A stretch of DNA of 64,000 bases from Bolinopsis microptera (Eukaryota > Ctenophora > Tentaculata > Lobata > Bolinopsidae): positions 16,280,227 to 16,344,226 of the forward strand of contig NC_087084.1 in the NCBI RefSeq assembly GCF_026151205.1. Direction: 5' to 3'. The translations under genes and the position numbers were made by a program. Under the pieces are notes generated by a model. It saw only the letters and a program-made list of their open reading frames with translations. It was not told the origin of the DNA and ran no database searches. Shown here piece after piece: positions 44,434 through 54,398 of the stretch (position 1 is its first letter; each line of letters opens with the position of its first letter).

Positions 44434-47400
44434 TTATAATGTTTGGAAAATAATATTTGTGCAGTCAAAATCTTTTACGGTCCAATCAAGCAGGGCGTGG
44501 TTATGCTGATTGGCTAATAGCGCACTTTTAAGTTTTCCTCGCAAGCACATTACACTAGTAGTAAAGTCAGTCATTCTGAACTTTGGGGTTAAAATGTTAA
44601 AAATTTTGGTTGACCTAGTGTTGTGGTTGTCAGGTGGGTCTACCTGACAGATAAGAAGGCAGGGTTTCCTCGACGAACATGTGTAACCCTCATATAGGGA
44701 TATTGGAGCACGGAATTTCATTATCTTGTAGAGCTCGAGGTAACTGTGGTATGTATAGAGATTTTGTATAGCTAGAATATTATTATGCTTGAATATCGGT
44801 TTGGTGTGTTCTTTTATGAAAAATTTTTGGTCAAGTTTCTGGTGTCCTATAGGCCTAGTACGTGCACAAGTCTTAAACTTATCAAGGTACGCCAGCCTAT
44901 CACCAAATAGTACTCTGAGACAGTACTTCTGAGCAGTAAATATTGAGCTTATACGTTGCTTAGCTGCCCCACCCCATACAGATATACAGTAGGAAAGATG
45001 TGATTCGAACAGAGTATAATATAATTGTTGATGTAGAAATTCTGGAAGGGAGCAGCGAAGTCTACATAAAGTGGATGTGGAATGATTTAGGGTTCGCTTA
45101 AGAGCTTTAATGTGATCTTCCCATGATAGGTTCTCGTCAATTATAACACCCAGAAATTTTGCGGATGAAACCTTTTTGATTGGATAGTTGTCTATAGTTA
45201 GTACAGGTTCAGGGTGTGATAAAATCTCTGACTTAGGACCTGCCATGTTGGGTTTGAAGTGTATGTAGCAGCACTTGGACATGTTTATATGTAACTTATT
45301 CGCTCTCATATAAGACTGTAATGATGACAAAAGCTCATTTCCTCGTTCATATGCCTCACGTTTTGTTTTGCCGACAACAAATATATTAGTATCATCAGCA
45401 AAGGTAACAAATGATCCTAGTTTAGAACTGTTTGTGATGTCGTTCATATAAAGAAGAAATAGGAGAGGTCCAAGAATTGAACCCTGTGGGACACCAAATT
45501 GAATAGATAGGGTATCTGATTTTTCTCCTACAACTTCAGTGTATTGTTGCCTGTTTGTTAAGTAGCTTTTTATGAGGTTATTTGCAACTCCTCTCACTCC
45601 ACATCCCTCTAATTTTATAAGAAGTGTTGAATGATCGATGGTGTCAAAAGCTTTGCTAAGGTCAATGAATATTCCTAAAACATGATTCTTAAGTTTAAGA
45701 GATTTCGTAATTAAATCTACAGAGTAATTGACTGCATGCGATGTAGAGTGAGATTTCCTAAATCCAAACTGTGTCTTCGATATAACTCCCTGGGAGCTAA
45801 CAAATCCGTATATTCTAGAATATATGAGCTTTTCAAAGATCTTACCGAAGACGGACAGTGTGGAGATAGGACGGTAGTTCTCGATTTCTTCTGGGTTACC
45901 TTTCTTATATACAGGTGTTATTTTACCAGTTTTCAGGACATCAGGAAATATACCTTGGGTCATAAGGATATTGAAGTAATTCGATAATACAGGTGCAATT
46001 ACATGAGATGACTTTTTTATTACACTTATGGGAATGTCACTGGCTTTACCATTTTCGAACTCTCTTATGATTTTCAATATTTCGTTCGAGGAGCAATCTT
46101 CTAACCTAATATTTTTTTCATTTCTTGGATTCAGGAAGTCATAGAAAGTTTTCATGGGTAATATAGGCAGGCCATTAGATAGATTATTCAGTGTCTCATT
46201 CAGCTTTGGTGCAATAGAGACAAACCAAGCATTGAATCCATTAGCAATTGCTCTTCTATCAACTATTCTTTGGTTATCAATGATAAATGGGGGCTTGGTT
46301 TGCCTCTTCTTTTTGCCTCTGAGTTCGTTAATAATTTGCCAGGTTTTCTTGCTGTTTTCACAGTTGTTTAGAATTTCGTTACAGTAATGCCAACGTTTGG
46401 CAGCTTTAATGATAGCTTTGAGCATCCTACGATAATCACTAAATACTTGGTATAGCAAGATATTACCACCAGGGTTCTTATTGGTAACGGTGTCAGACCA
46501 CTCCTTACGTAGCTCATGCTTTCTTTCTACAGACTGGATGATACTGTCTGTAATCCATGGGTTAAGTTTGGGAGTTCTTTTTGTCACTTTCGGTACCTCC
46601 AGTTTGCAGTGTTTGTCGAGTGTCTGGTCAAAACATGCCGTAAACTCATCAAATTTTGTTGAAGGAGTGAGCTGGTTTACCTTTACCTCAAGTTCAGTTA
46701 CAAAGCTTTTCAATTTGGAACTTGAGTAATCATAATAGCGGACATGTTTCTGAGGCTCTGTACTGCGAGGGGTCTCTACTGAAGTGAAGGTAAATATAGG
46801 GGCATGCTCACCAAGCCGTTCTTCAATAACACCTGATAAGACTATATTCTCAATTTTATTTGTTAAAATGTTATCGATGCAGGAACTTTTACAGTTTTGA
46901 CGAAAATGTGTTGCAATGGAGATAGTCGGGTAAAAGCCGTTTCTGTATAAAGTATCCTCAAAGAGCTGGGAACTGGTAGAAATATTAAGTATGTTTGAGT
47001 TAAAGTCTCCCAACAAATTGACAGTTTTCCCATTTAGCTGCTTTGCAAGTAGTTCCAGGGTTTCACAAAAGCTATCAAAGCAGCCATTAGGGGGTCGGTA
47101 AATGACTCCATGAACAATTTTGCTGCCTGCGCTATCTGTGGTTTCAACAAAGAGGCTCTCAATATTTGTAGTACAGTGTGATACGTTTTCTAAGACCACA
47201 GTATTTAAATGGTCAGATACATAGAGTGCAACACCTGTGCCTTTTTTCTTACCTGCCAATGTTTCTTGATAGAATCCTGTGTATGATGGAATTTGGTACA
47301 GGCCCTGCTGTGCAGGATCAGTATTGGTTTCAGCAAGACCAATCATATCAAACGAGTGCCCTATACTTTTGAGTTCAATTTGGAAGCTATCAAAGTTAGA

Positions 47401-47799
47401 TGCGTTTCCATCTATATTGTAGAATAAAGTTGATAACATAGATTTTTTTGAGGAATTGAGCTGCTTGATTGCATTTAAGAACTCGAGTTTAGAGTAGCGA
47501 CGGCAACGTTCAAGTACAAGGGCATATGATGCAATTAAGGCATCTTCCTGGTTTCTATTATCATAAAATCTATCAGAATCTATAGATTCCTCATCAGATG
47601 GAAATGGGCAGTACCGTTCCTCTGCAGAACTGGCACACTCGCAGCACATCCATAGTCCATTTTTGCATGAGTATTTAGCTGATTTGAAACACTTAGTATG
47701 GATGGCATTATTACAGTTTTCACACTCTAGTAAAGGTTGTCCGATGTTAATAGATCTACTACATGGCTCACACACATCTTTAATCATTTTCATAATCAT
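44434..47799 (-). CDS. LINE C ORF2: zinc finger - APE endonuclease - reverse transcriptase, intact
   Basis: An uninterrupted 1121-residue frame. Residues about 10-55 form a PHD-like zinc finger (CEPCSRSINIG, LLECENCNNAIHTKCF, WMCCEC), unusual at the head of ORF2. The endonuclease follows (FYNIDGNA, IGLAETNTDP, NLLGDFNSN, SCIDNILT, GEHAPIFTF), then the reverse transcriptase with TPVYKKGNPEEIENYRPI, IFIDLSKAFDTIDH, GVPQGSILGPLLFLLYM and the catalytic FADDTNIF. The C-terminal thumb/connection region has LSYCISVWGGA. Asp residues of the catalytic box and the endonuclease residues are intact. The start ATG lies 5 nt after the ORF1 stop. Confidence 0.92.
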   Translation of the reverse strand: MIMKMIKDVCEPCSRSINIGQPLLECENCNNAIHTKCFKSAKYSCKNGLWMCCECASSAEERYCPFPSDEESIDSDRFYDNRNQEDALIASYALVLERCRRYSKLEFLNAIKQLNSSKKSMLSTLFYNIDGNASNFDSFQIELKSIGHSFDMIGLAETNTDPAQQGLYQIPSYTGFYQETLAGKKKGTGVALYVSDHLNTVVLENVSHCTTNIESLFVETTDSAGSKIVHGVIYRPPNGCFDSFCETLELLAKQLNGKTVNLLGDFNSNILNISTSSQLFEDTLYRNGFYPTISIATHFRQNCKSSCIDNILTNKIENIVLSGVIEERLGEHAPIFTFTSVETPRSTEPQKHVRYYDYSSSKLKSFVTELEVKVNQLTPSTKFDEFTACFDQTLDKHCKLEVPKVTKRTPKLNPWITDSIIQSVERKHELRKEWSDTVTNKNPGGNILLYQVFSDYRRMLKAIIKAAKRWHYCNEILNNCENSKKTWQIINELRGKKKRQTKPPFIIDNQRIVDRRAIANGFNAWFVSIAPKLNETLNNLSNGLPILPMKTFYDFLNPRNEKNIRLEDCSSNEILKIIREFENGKASDIPISVIKKSSHVIAPVLSNYFNILMTQGIFPDVLKTGKITPVYKKGNPEEIENYRPISTLSVFGKIFEKLIYSRIYGFVSSQGVISKTQFGFRKSHSTSHAVNYSVDLITKSLKLKNHVLGIFIDLSKAFDTIDHSTLLIKLEGCGVRGVANNLIKSYLTNRQQYTEVVGEKSDTLSIQFGVPQGSILGPLLFLLYMNDITNSSKLGSFVTFADDTNIFVVGKTKREAYERGNELLSSLQSYMRANKLHINMSKCCYIHFKPNMAGPKSEILSHPEPVLTIDNYPIKKVSSAKFLGVIIDENLSWEDHIKALKRTLNHSTSTLCRLRCSLPEFLHQQLYYTLFESHLSYCISVWGGAAKQRISSIFTAQKYCLRVLFGDRLAYLDKFKTCARTRPIGHQKLDQKFFIKEHTKPIFKHNNILAIQNLYTYHSYLELYKIMKFRAPISLYEGYTCSSRKPCLLICQVDPPDNHNTRSTKIFNILTPKFRMTDFTTSVMCLRGKLKSALLANQHNHALLDWTVKDFDCTNIIFQTL

Positions 47800-47804
47800 T
47801 TTTA

Positions 47805-49877
47805 CTAAGTGGGGTTGTTAGACCCCACTGACTGGTTGTGTTTTCCACGTCTTGTCCGCTCTTGCCTCTCTCTCACATACACCCAATGCTTCACACATCT
47901 CACAAATTTGGTAATACCATAAACTCCTAAATGAATATCATCACCACCTCTGGTCAGGTTGGTGGCAAGGAGTCCCCTACTATCTAAGAAGTGGCCAACT
48001 CCAAGGTGCCACACACTCTGGTTGAAGTTGGCACTTAACATTTCTCCAACAAGCCGATTGAAGGTCATAATGTTTTTGTTCATTTGAGGCAATCTTGATG
48101 GGAGGACTGCTGCGACGAATATTTTGATACTTGGGCAGAGCTTTCTTATCTGTTGAATCTTCAAGTGGAGAACGTCAACCAGCTGATGGATTTCATTCTC
48201 TCCTCTAAGGTTTTCTACCCGGAGGTCATTGGTACCACAAACGATAACAACGTTGCTGTACCCAATGCAGCGACAAGGGTCAATCAAACTGACTTTACCT
48301 GCCTTGACTCTTTCACCAGGGAAAGACTGGCCCATAGTACCAGCACCACACCCAAACTTGATTGTTTTGGTGTTCGAATCTCCCATAATGAGCGTGCTTC
48401 TTTTGAATTTGTTGTTAATGGCTCTAAGGGTAATGGAAAATCGTCCGTGTATGGCCGGGTTGACTTCAGTTTTTTGGGTGGCCTTGATTCCATGCTTGAA
48501 CCAAGCTTGTGAGGAACGAGTCATAATATAGGCCGAGTTGGATTCCAGGGACATTTCAGTCATTTTTGTAGGTGAATGGCCTTCATGGACAGGTACAAAG
48601 CTTATCTTTCTTACTTCTCCTATTGAAATTGTGGCTATTTCGGAGTCAGCAAGTATTTCTTGCTCATCGTCACAGTGGAAGGGTAACATGCTTTCCTCAA
48701 CCCCAGTGCTAGGAGGGAAGTAGTTTATGAGCACAGAGTTAGGCTTGTGTGTAAGTTTGCACTGGGAGGTGACTCTATCAATAGCAGCTGCTAATGGTGG
48801 TGGGATGGCTGGAGAGGAGGGGGCGTTTGTGTCTCCAGAGTATGTGTAGCTTTCTCCATATTTAAGGACTGACCTTCCGTTCATCTGGCTGAACTTACCA
48901 GCTTCTTTGCACTCAGTCAGAAAACTGGTGACCTCATCAAGCAGATTTTTGTCTAGGATGTCTACTTGGTAGTCCTTAATCGGCGGCATTACACATTTGG
49001 GGAGGGCTACTGTTGACCTCATCTCTTGTTTGACTGCTGCTGGAGGGCCCATTTGAGGGCTTCTGGATTTTTGGAAGGAGTAAATCTCTTCACTAAGTTG
49101 CGACAGTCTTGACTCAAGTGAAGATATCTCCACGGTGGGTATGCTGTTGGATACAGCACTCGAGATGGCATCAGATACAGCTTGGATGTTTTTGCTGTAG
49201 TCGACGCTAAACTTGAGAGCTTCATCCAATTTAGACGCGGTGCTGCTGTTTGGCTTGGGATGGATTGATGTGAAGCACCATGGACATTCCCAGTACTGAA
49301 GGATGGCATCAAGACCAATCTGTTGTGGGGAGCCACTTGTAATCTGGTTTGCTCCCTTGAGGTTGCTGCAGGAGGCGTGCCAATGCTGAGAGCATCTGCA
49401 ACATTTGAGAAGCCATTCTTTGCCCTCAGAGCTTGCTCGACAGGGGCAGTTACCTTTAATGGCACGTTGCTTTGGACTTCCTTGATCTTTTTCTTCTTCT
49501 TCTGTATGGAAGGGTGGGAACGGTTTGTAAATAGGGCTCATAGGGCTATGAGGACTATCTCTTAGGCCACCAGGGTCGATTATGAGGCTTGGACTAATTT
49601 TTAGGGTCAGAGATGTAGGTGGCTGTAATGTTGATGGTCCCGGTGAAGCAACAGTAAGCAGCTTTTCAGTTGGCAGACTGTTTGATCTTCGCCGTCCTGA
49701 GATGTTGGCTGCAGGGTTCTTCTGATTAGCCTTGCTTGTGAGGGGGCTCTTTCTGTGAAGAGGATTAGTCACTTTAGGGGAATGAGGTGGAGTAGCCTTA
49801 GCCTTAACAGATGCTGCAGGAGAGTTGTTTCTGGGCGAGCGTCTGTTTTGTGGTGGTGGTGTTGGAATTCTCTTCAT
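47805..49877 (-). CDS. LINE C ORF1: PHD finger - AlkB-like 2OG/Fe(II) dioxygenase - SGNH esterase fusion
   Basis: 690 residues from the first ATG (the frame is open a further 23 codons upstream into the leader). Residues ~1-140 are a basic Pro/Ser-rich tail. A PHD finger follows at ~144-201 (CPCRASSEGKEWLLKCCRC, HWHASC, WECPWC). Residues ~292-489 match the AlkB dioxygenase fold in order: YGESYTYSG, SVLINYFPP, the HxD iron ligands in PFHCDDE (H401, D403), SEIATISIGEVR, the distal ligand His in WFKHGI (H462), and RFSITLR, the Arg-x5-Arg 2-oxoglutarate signature (R479, R485). Residues ~495-680 are an SGNH hydrolase: MGDSN (Ser501), VIVCGTNDL, and DDIHLG (Asp646, His649). All catalytic residues are present. 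PHD and esterase domains are known in CR1-like ORF1s. The dioxygenase between them is, as far as I know, unusual; an RNA or DNA demethylase role is inferred. Confidence 0.85.
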   Translation of the reverse strand: MKRIPTPPPQNRRSPRNNSPAASVKAKATPPHSPKVTNPLHRKSPLTSKANQKNPAANISGRRRSNSLPTEKLLTVASPGPSTLQPPTSLTLKISPSLIIDPGGLRDSPHSPMSPIYKPFPPFHTEEEEKDQGSPKQRAIKGNCPCRASSEGKEWLLKCCRCSQHWHASCSNLKGANQITSGSPQQIGLDAILQYWECPWCFTSIHPKPNSSTASKLDEALKFSVDYSKNIQAVSDAISSAVSNSIPTVEISSLESRLSQLSEEIYSFQKSRSPQMGPPAAVKQEMRSTVALPKCVMPPIKDYQVDILDKNLLDEVTSFLTECKEAGKFSQMNGRSVLKYGESYTYSGDTNAPSSPAIPPPLAAAIDRVTSQCKLTHKPNSVLINYFPPSTGVEESMLPFHCDDEQEILADSEIATISIGEVRKISFVPVHEGHSPTKMTEMSLESNSAYIMTRSSQAWFKHGIKATQKTEVNPAIHGRFSITLRAINNKFKRSTLIMGDSNTKTIKFGCGAGTMGQSFPGERVKAGKVSLIDPCRCIGYSNVVIVCGTNDLRVENLRGENEIHQLVDVLHLKIQQIRKLCPSIKIFVAAVLPSRLPQMNKNIMTFNRLVGEMLSANFNQSVWHLGVGHFLDSRGLLATNLTRGGDDIHLGVYGITKFVRCVKHWVYVRERQERTRRGKHNQSVGSNNPT

Positions 49878-49980
49878 GACTGTGGATTGATCACGGGGAT
49901 GTGCTGAGTGCCCTCTGGGCTGCCACCACCGGCGAATTAGCTGCACCTCAAATTATTTGTTATATAGTAGTGTTGAAAGT

Positions 49981-50895
49981 ATTAAAACATAAAAGCATGT
50001 ATTTCTAAAGCAAATCGTATGATCTGCTGGATTGTAAGGAACTTAGTTATTAGAGAAAAGGTTGTAATGATAGCTATTTATAAAGCTTTGATAAGACCTC
50101 ATCTTGAGTATTGTGTCCAATTGTGGAATCCAGTTGCGGCTCATGGAAGTTGGGGGACTGTTTTGGAGCTGGAGAGCGTCCAGAGGCGGTTTACCCGTCT
50201 TATTGATGAGGTGGGTACTCTTCCATACAGCTGCAGACTGGATATCCTCAATTTGACAACGCTGGCAGAGCGGCGAATACGTGGGGACCTTATCGAAGCT
50301 TTTAAAGTAACTAGTGGTTTGACTGAATATGGATCGGGTTTGTTCAGAATGAGCAGATCTGGTCTTAATCTAGTTTCAACCAATAGGTGTAATAAGAGTG
50401 TAACTAAAGTTAAGAATCTCCAGTCTTCTTTTCTTCCAGAGCGAGTCATTCCTTACTGGAACAAACTCCCTTCAGATGTCAAGAACTGCTCGACAGTTTT
50501 AAGCTTTAAAGTTAGATTGGAAGGATTTAAGAAAGAAATGATTTCTAAAAACAGTGTAAATGATTTTTATTTTTGGAATGTTTCGAATGAAGTTTTAGGG
50601 AAAATTGAAGGACCCAGTTATTTAAGCAATAAGGAGACACATAATGAATATCTTTGGTTTCATCCTTTTGTGACAAAGAAGTGTTTCATAAATCTTTATT
50701 CCACTGGGAAGTATTAATGAATTATTTATAGATAATGTATTAGATTTTATTAATTAATAAAATTGAATTTGATAAATTATTAATGTTGATGGAAAAATAT
50801 ATTTATTTAAATTATTTTTTTATTTAGTGCAATGATATTTTGTAGACACTTGTGATGATGTTATGTCATAATCTTTACTTACTTACTTACTTACT
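49981..50895 (+). mobile_element. LINE A, 3' part
   Basis: Resumes the reverse transcriptase C-terminal region of LINE A (CISKANRMICWIVRNLVIREK), ending at a stop at 50715-50717. An AT-rich 3' UTR and a TTAC microsatellite (50874-50894) follow and probably mark the element's end. The interruption from 38204 to 49980 holds LINE B, a spacer and LINE C. Confidence 0.82.
50019..50717 (+). pseudogene. LINE A reverse transcriptase C-terminal region
   Basis: A 232-residue frame from the first ATG; homology begins slightly earlier, near 49999. Blocks YKALIRPHLEYCVQLWNP, LESVQRRFTRLI and RRIRGDLIEAFK are the conserved tail of CR1/L2-like reverse transcriptases. VIPYWNKLPSDV and LSFKVRLEGF close the protein. 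It was part of the same protein as 37664-38203 before the insertions. Confidence 0.85.
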
Positions 50896-51420
50896 CTTAG
50901 TTATTTTCATACGAACTACATAGTTAACGATTTGAAAACATAAATCATCACAACAACATGTTATTGAAAAATGCTCGCACAGTACAATTACACACAACCT
51001 TTGATCAACGATAATTTCAACTAAGAACAATATGTTTCCATAGGACCGAAAGCAGAAGGTAGATATCACTCTGTGTTAATCATAATCCTCCCATTTATCA
51101 GAAACAATTATTAAGTCAAATTCGAAAGAATTTTCTCAAAATTGTCTGGAAAGTTCCAAATTTGAAGAAAACAACTGATTATGAGATTATATCCATAGAA
51201 GGAAAAGGTCAGAGATTAAGAACTTTCAGAAATTGATAAGTCAGAGTAACTGAGACCAGGGGCGTGAGATGATGGCACTGAGGGTTTGAAGAGAAAGGCA
51301 TTTCATAGAAAGAGAGGATTGGAACCTAACTTCGTTTGAAATGAGATTTGCAAGCTGAGTCCAATATTTTTATGGGTTCTCTTGTTATTTATAATCGAAT
51401 AATCAATAATCGAAATAATC
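50896..51420. other. Spacer without identified features
   Basis: AT-rich, no gene or repeat recognised beyond the end of LINE A. Confidence 0.5.
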
Positions 51421-51876
51421 ATCACACCTTATTTTATACATGCCTTTTTATGGCCACTTTACCATGAACAAACGAACTACCTGAAAGAATTGCACTGAAA
51501 AAATCGTAGACTTATTACAATACTATAGTTATTGACGTAAAATTTCGCATAAATCTCATTACAAACCTAATTTGACTTACAGGAACATCAATTTCCCATT
51601 CAACTGTTATTTGATTAACAGAAGCAATAACCTTATTAAGCTATTATGTAACATCAAAAGAGCTGGAATCCCATCTGAGTAGAGCTGAAATCCGATTGAA
51701 ATAAGTAAAGATGTAAATAATATTAAAATTTATAATAATTATTATTGCTCCAAATGACTATTCACATTTCAGAACTATATTTTATGATGGAGCTGGAGAA
51801 CGTTTTTAAGATATCAGTAATGTGGGACAAGAAACTAATCTGACTGAGAGTAAAAATTTGTAAGGCATAGATGATA
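51421..51876 (+). repeat. Long direct repeat, copy 1 (copy 2 at 54399-54855)
   Basis: 456 bp almost identical to 54399-54855 in the same orientation, with two small indels near the right end. The copies are 2.98 kb apart and frame the restriction-like-endonuclease fragment. They lack TG...CA ends and target-site duplications, so they are not convincing LTRs. No coding potential. Confidence 0.9.
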
Positions 51877-53022
51877 GGAAAACAAATTTTTTTAAGGAAA
51901 ACAAATTTAAATTTTGGTATTTATTTATAACAATCAAAACATATCATATCATAAAAATAAAGCCGCGCGTTGGTTGACTGCCTCAGTAAGGTGAATAATT
52001 TAAGCTTGAAGGTGCCCTGCGCATTTACAGAACCTTATGCGGCGATCACATATTCATGAGGACCTGTGAGCGCCAAATTTAATTTAAAGTTTCTAGAAAT
52101 CATACATCACTACGAGTTACTCATGCTTTTGGATTATAAGAGTGCGGATTGTCAGGTATTTCATTCATTCATACTTAATCGGTTTAAAGCTGTATATTTA
52201 GAACTCACTATTGTTTAAACTACGAAAGCAGAACGTAGATAATGGACAATATACCGACGACAATACCAAGGACCCGAGTGCCGCATTGACTTTTCCGGAT
52301 CCGTTTTTACCGAAGGCTTATCCACCAGTTACTCATGCTGCATGTATAGTCTGATAATATTTTGTCTTATCTCTAGCAAGCATTCTGTAAATTAAAGTGT
52401 CGTATTTATTATAGAAGAGCCAGCCAACCTCCGCATTATAATCTTTTGTGTGCCAAGTTCGTTTATAAAATCTAATCATATAATAAGATTGATCCAATAA
52501 TCTAAGATGAACGGTATATCATAGCTCATCGATATTAAAATCCGAATGGATGAATTAATCAAGTAATGTTCCCTTTCAACATTGATAACAGTAGTAAAAC
52601 AAAATTTAGTAAAACAAAATTTTTATTTACCACAAAACAATCAATACATATTTAATATTGTTATACATTTGCAAATAAATCTAAATTTAAATTCAGCTAT
52701 ATACACAATACACAGCCCGCCGCGCAGACAGCCACACATTGCTGAGAGATTCTCAGGTGCAGATGTAAGCGCCGCGCGCGCGAGGTTTGTTATCTTACAA
52801 TTACATGTCACGATATATATTATTAATTATCAGAGAATTTTAGAAGCAAAATAATAATTGCATATTGGGAAAATTTCGGTCGTTAACGCAGTACAGGGCG
52901 TGGACACTGCAATGCTAATAACGGAAAATTTTGAGGCACGAGTTTCATTCAGCTACCCAATTTATATGTGACATGTACTTGTATTAAATTCAGATAAATG
53001 TTAGTAACAATCGACGTCAACA
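51877..53022. other. Region without identified gene
   Basis: No supportable coding exon. It contains a duplicated AAAACAAATTT word near 51880-51910 and AT-rich sequence leading into the 5'-truncated retroelement fragment. Confidence 0.5.
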
Positions 53023-53874
53023 TTGTGCAACCATGTAAACTGCAAAATACGCCAGGAGCTCGAGTCAACACCACTGGCAAAGTTGATGTTCCAACTAGCG
53101 GCTGAGAAAGGGGCAAGTGCTTGGTTAACAGCACTACCTTTAAAAGAGTATGGATATCTGATGAATAAACAACAGTTCTCAGATGCAATAGCTCTCAGAT
53201 ACAACCTGAACTTGAAGGACTGCCCTAAAACATGTACGTGTGGCCAGAAATACTCAGCAAACCATGCGCTCATCTGCAAACTTGGTGGATATGTGTCACT
53301 GCGCCACAACTCGCTGAGAGACACCTTTGCAGAACTAATGAGAACTGTGAAATGCAAGGATGTGCAGACTGAGCCAGTTCTTCTTCCAGTTGATGGTCTA
53401 GAGTTACCAAGGGGAACAGTCCTAGGAGACCAAGCCAGGCTGGACATTTCTGCAAGATCGATTTGGAATGCTTCAGAGAGGGCATTTTTTGATATAAGGG
53501 TATTTCATGCCCCAGCCCCCTCCAATGCATGCAAACCGATACCAGCAATGTACCTGTCCCATGAAAATGAGAAAAAGCGATGTTACAATGCAAGGGTTCT
53601 TGAAGTGGAGAAAGGAAGCTTCACACCTTTAGTGTTCTCGACTTCTGGTGGAATGGGTGGTGAAGCTGAGAGACTGGTCAAGAAGCTGGCCAGTAAGATG
53701 GAGTACCACACTGGCCAGAGATACTCAGACGCCGTAGGATACATAAGAAAGCGCCTTCGCTTTGAAATTCTCAGAACAACAGTGATTTCTCTCCGTGGAG
53801 ACAGAGGTGCGAGAAAAAACATTGTTGATATAAACAGTCTAGATCTTAACTTGGAGCCACAAGGCCAAGGGTAA
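53023..53874 (+). pseudogene. C-terminal fragment of a retroelement protein with zinc motif and restriction-like endonuclease-type domain
   Basis: The 283-residue open frame is a recognisable C-terminal portion of a protein family that I associate with cnidarian retroelements. Order: LAAEKGASAWLTALPL, a Cys/His motif TCTCGQKYSANHALIC, GGYVSLRHNSLRD, then GDQARLDISARSIW followed by RAFFDIRVFHAP, and HENEKKRCYNARVLE with TPLVFSTSGG. The His, the two Asp about 14 residues apart and the Lys resemble the H / PD-x12-D / K layout of the restriction-like endonuclease of R2-type LINEs; this is an inference from spacing. No reverse transcriptase lies upstream, so it is 5'-truncated. The frame is otherwise clean and ends at a TAA at 53872-53874. 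A rearranged copy of its 3' end lies at 55181-55429. Confidence 0.65.
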
Positions 53875-53974
53875 TTTTTAATTGTTAAGGGAATTTTTTG
53901 AATTCTTAAAGGGTTGATTTTATATAGGGTCATTGCTATATTATTATGTGTATATTGTTTGAATAATTTTATAT
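53727..53974 (+). repeat. 3' end of the retroelement, inverted copy at 55181-55429, diverged copy at 56700-56880
   Basis: About 248 bp, from TCAGACGCCGTAGG to the segment past the stop codon, reappears as an essentially exact reverse complement at 55181-55429 and as a more diverged direct copy at 56700-56880 (shared CAAGGCCAAGGGT and TAGGGTCATTG). This defines a repeated 3' UTR and the element family's 3' terminus. Confidence 0.85.
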
Positions 53975-54398
53975 GTAAACTGCAAAATGTTAACGTAGGG
54001 CCTGTCGTGATATCATGGATCGCTTAGGTTCCACCAGGATCTGGTAGTCCTCCTAATTCTGCGGCCTCTATGTTTCGTCATCTCGCACAACTCTTTAAGA
54101 ATCTTGTGGATTTGGCATGTGAAAATTTGCAGCCTTCCAGACATTGATTGGGTTAACGAGGTGTCGTACGTCACCTCCAGATCGGGTGACAGGGGGCTGA
54201 CCAGGCCAGAACCCAATTGATTGGGTCTTAGGTCACGTGATTATGAGCCTGAGGTCACGTGACTATGACGTCACCAGACCTTCCTCTCCGTTTCCCGCTC
54301 ATTGGACCAGTTGGACCAGGTGAGCTTGCATGCATGTGAATGTGGGTGTAAATATAGCTGTACTGTAGTTTATACCTAATTAAACCCCTATAGAAACC

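Larger units (their letters stand above)
44280..49980 (-). mobile_element. LINE C (CR1-like), apparently full length, two intact ORFs
   Basis: About 5.7 kb on the minus strand. Its 5' end at 49980 is defined by a 36-nt leader (49980-49945) identical to the leader of LINE A, and directly beyond it LINE A sequence resumes, so C is inserted in A. ORF1 (690 residues) and ORF2 (1121 residues) are both open. The 3' UTR carries AATAAA-like words around 44330-44345. The exact 3' end is approximate. I found no terminal 8-bp repeat. Confidence 0.85.

Noticed and set aside
34894-49980. A 15-kb composite transposon bounded by the 36-bp inverted repeats
   Set aside because: Each 36-mer is the 5' end of an outward-starting LINE (A and C); the inverted arrangement follows from their opposite orientations, and LINE A continues beyond 49980.
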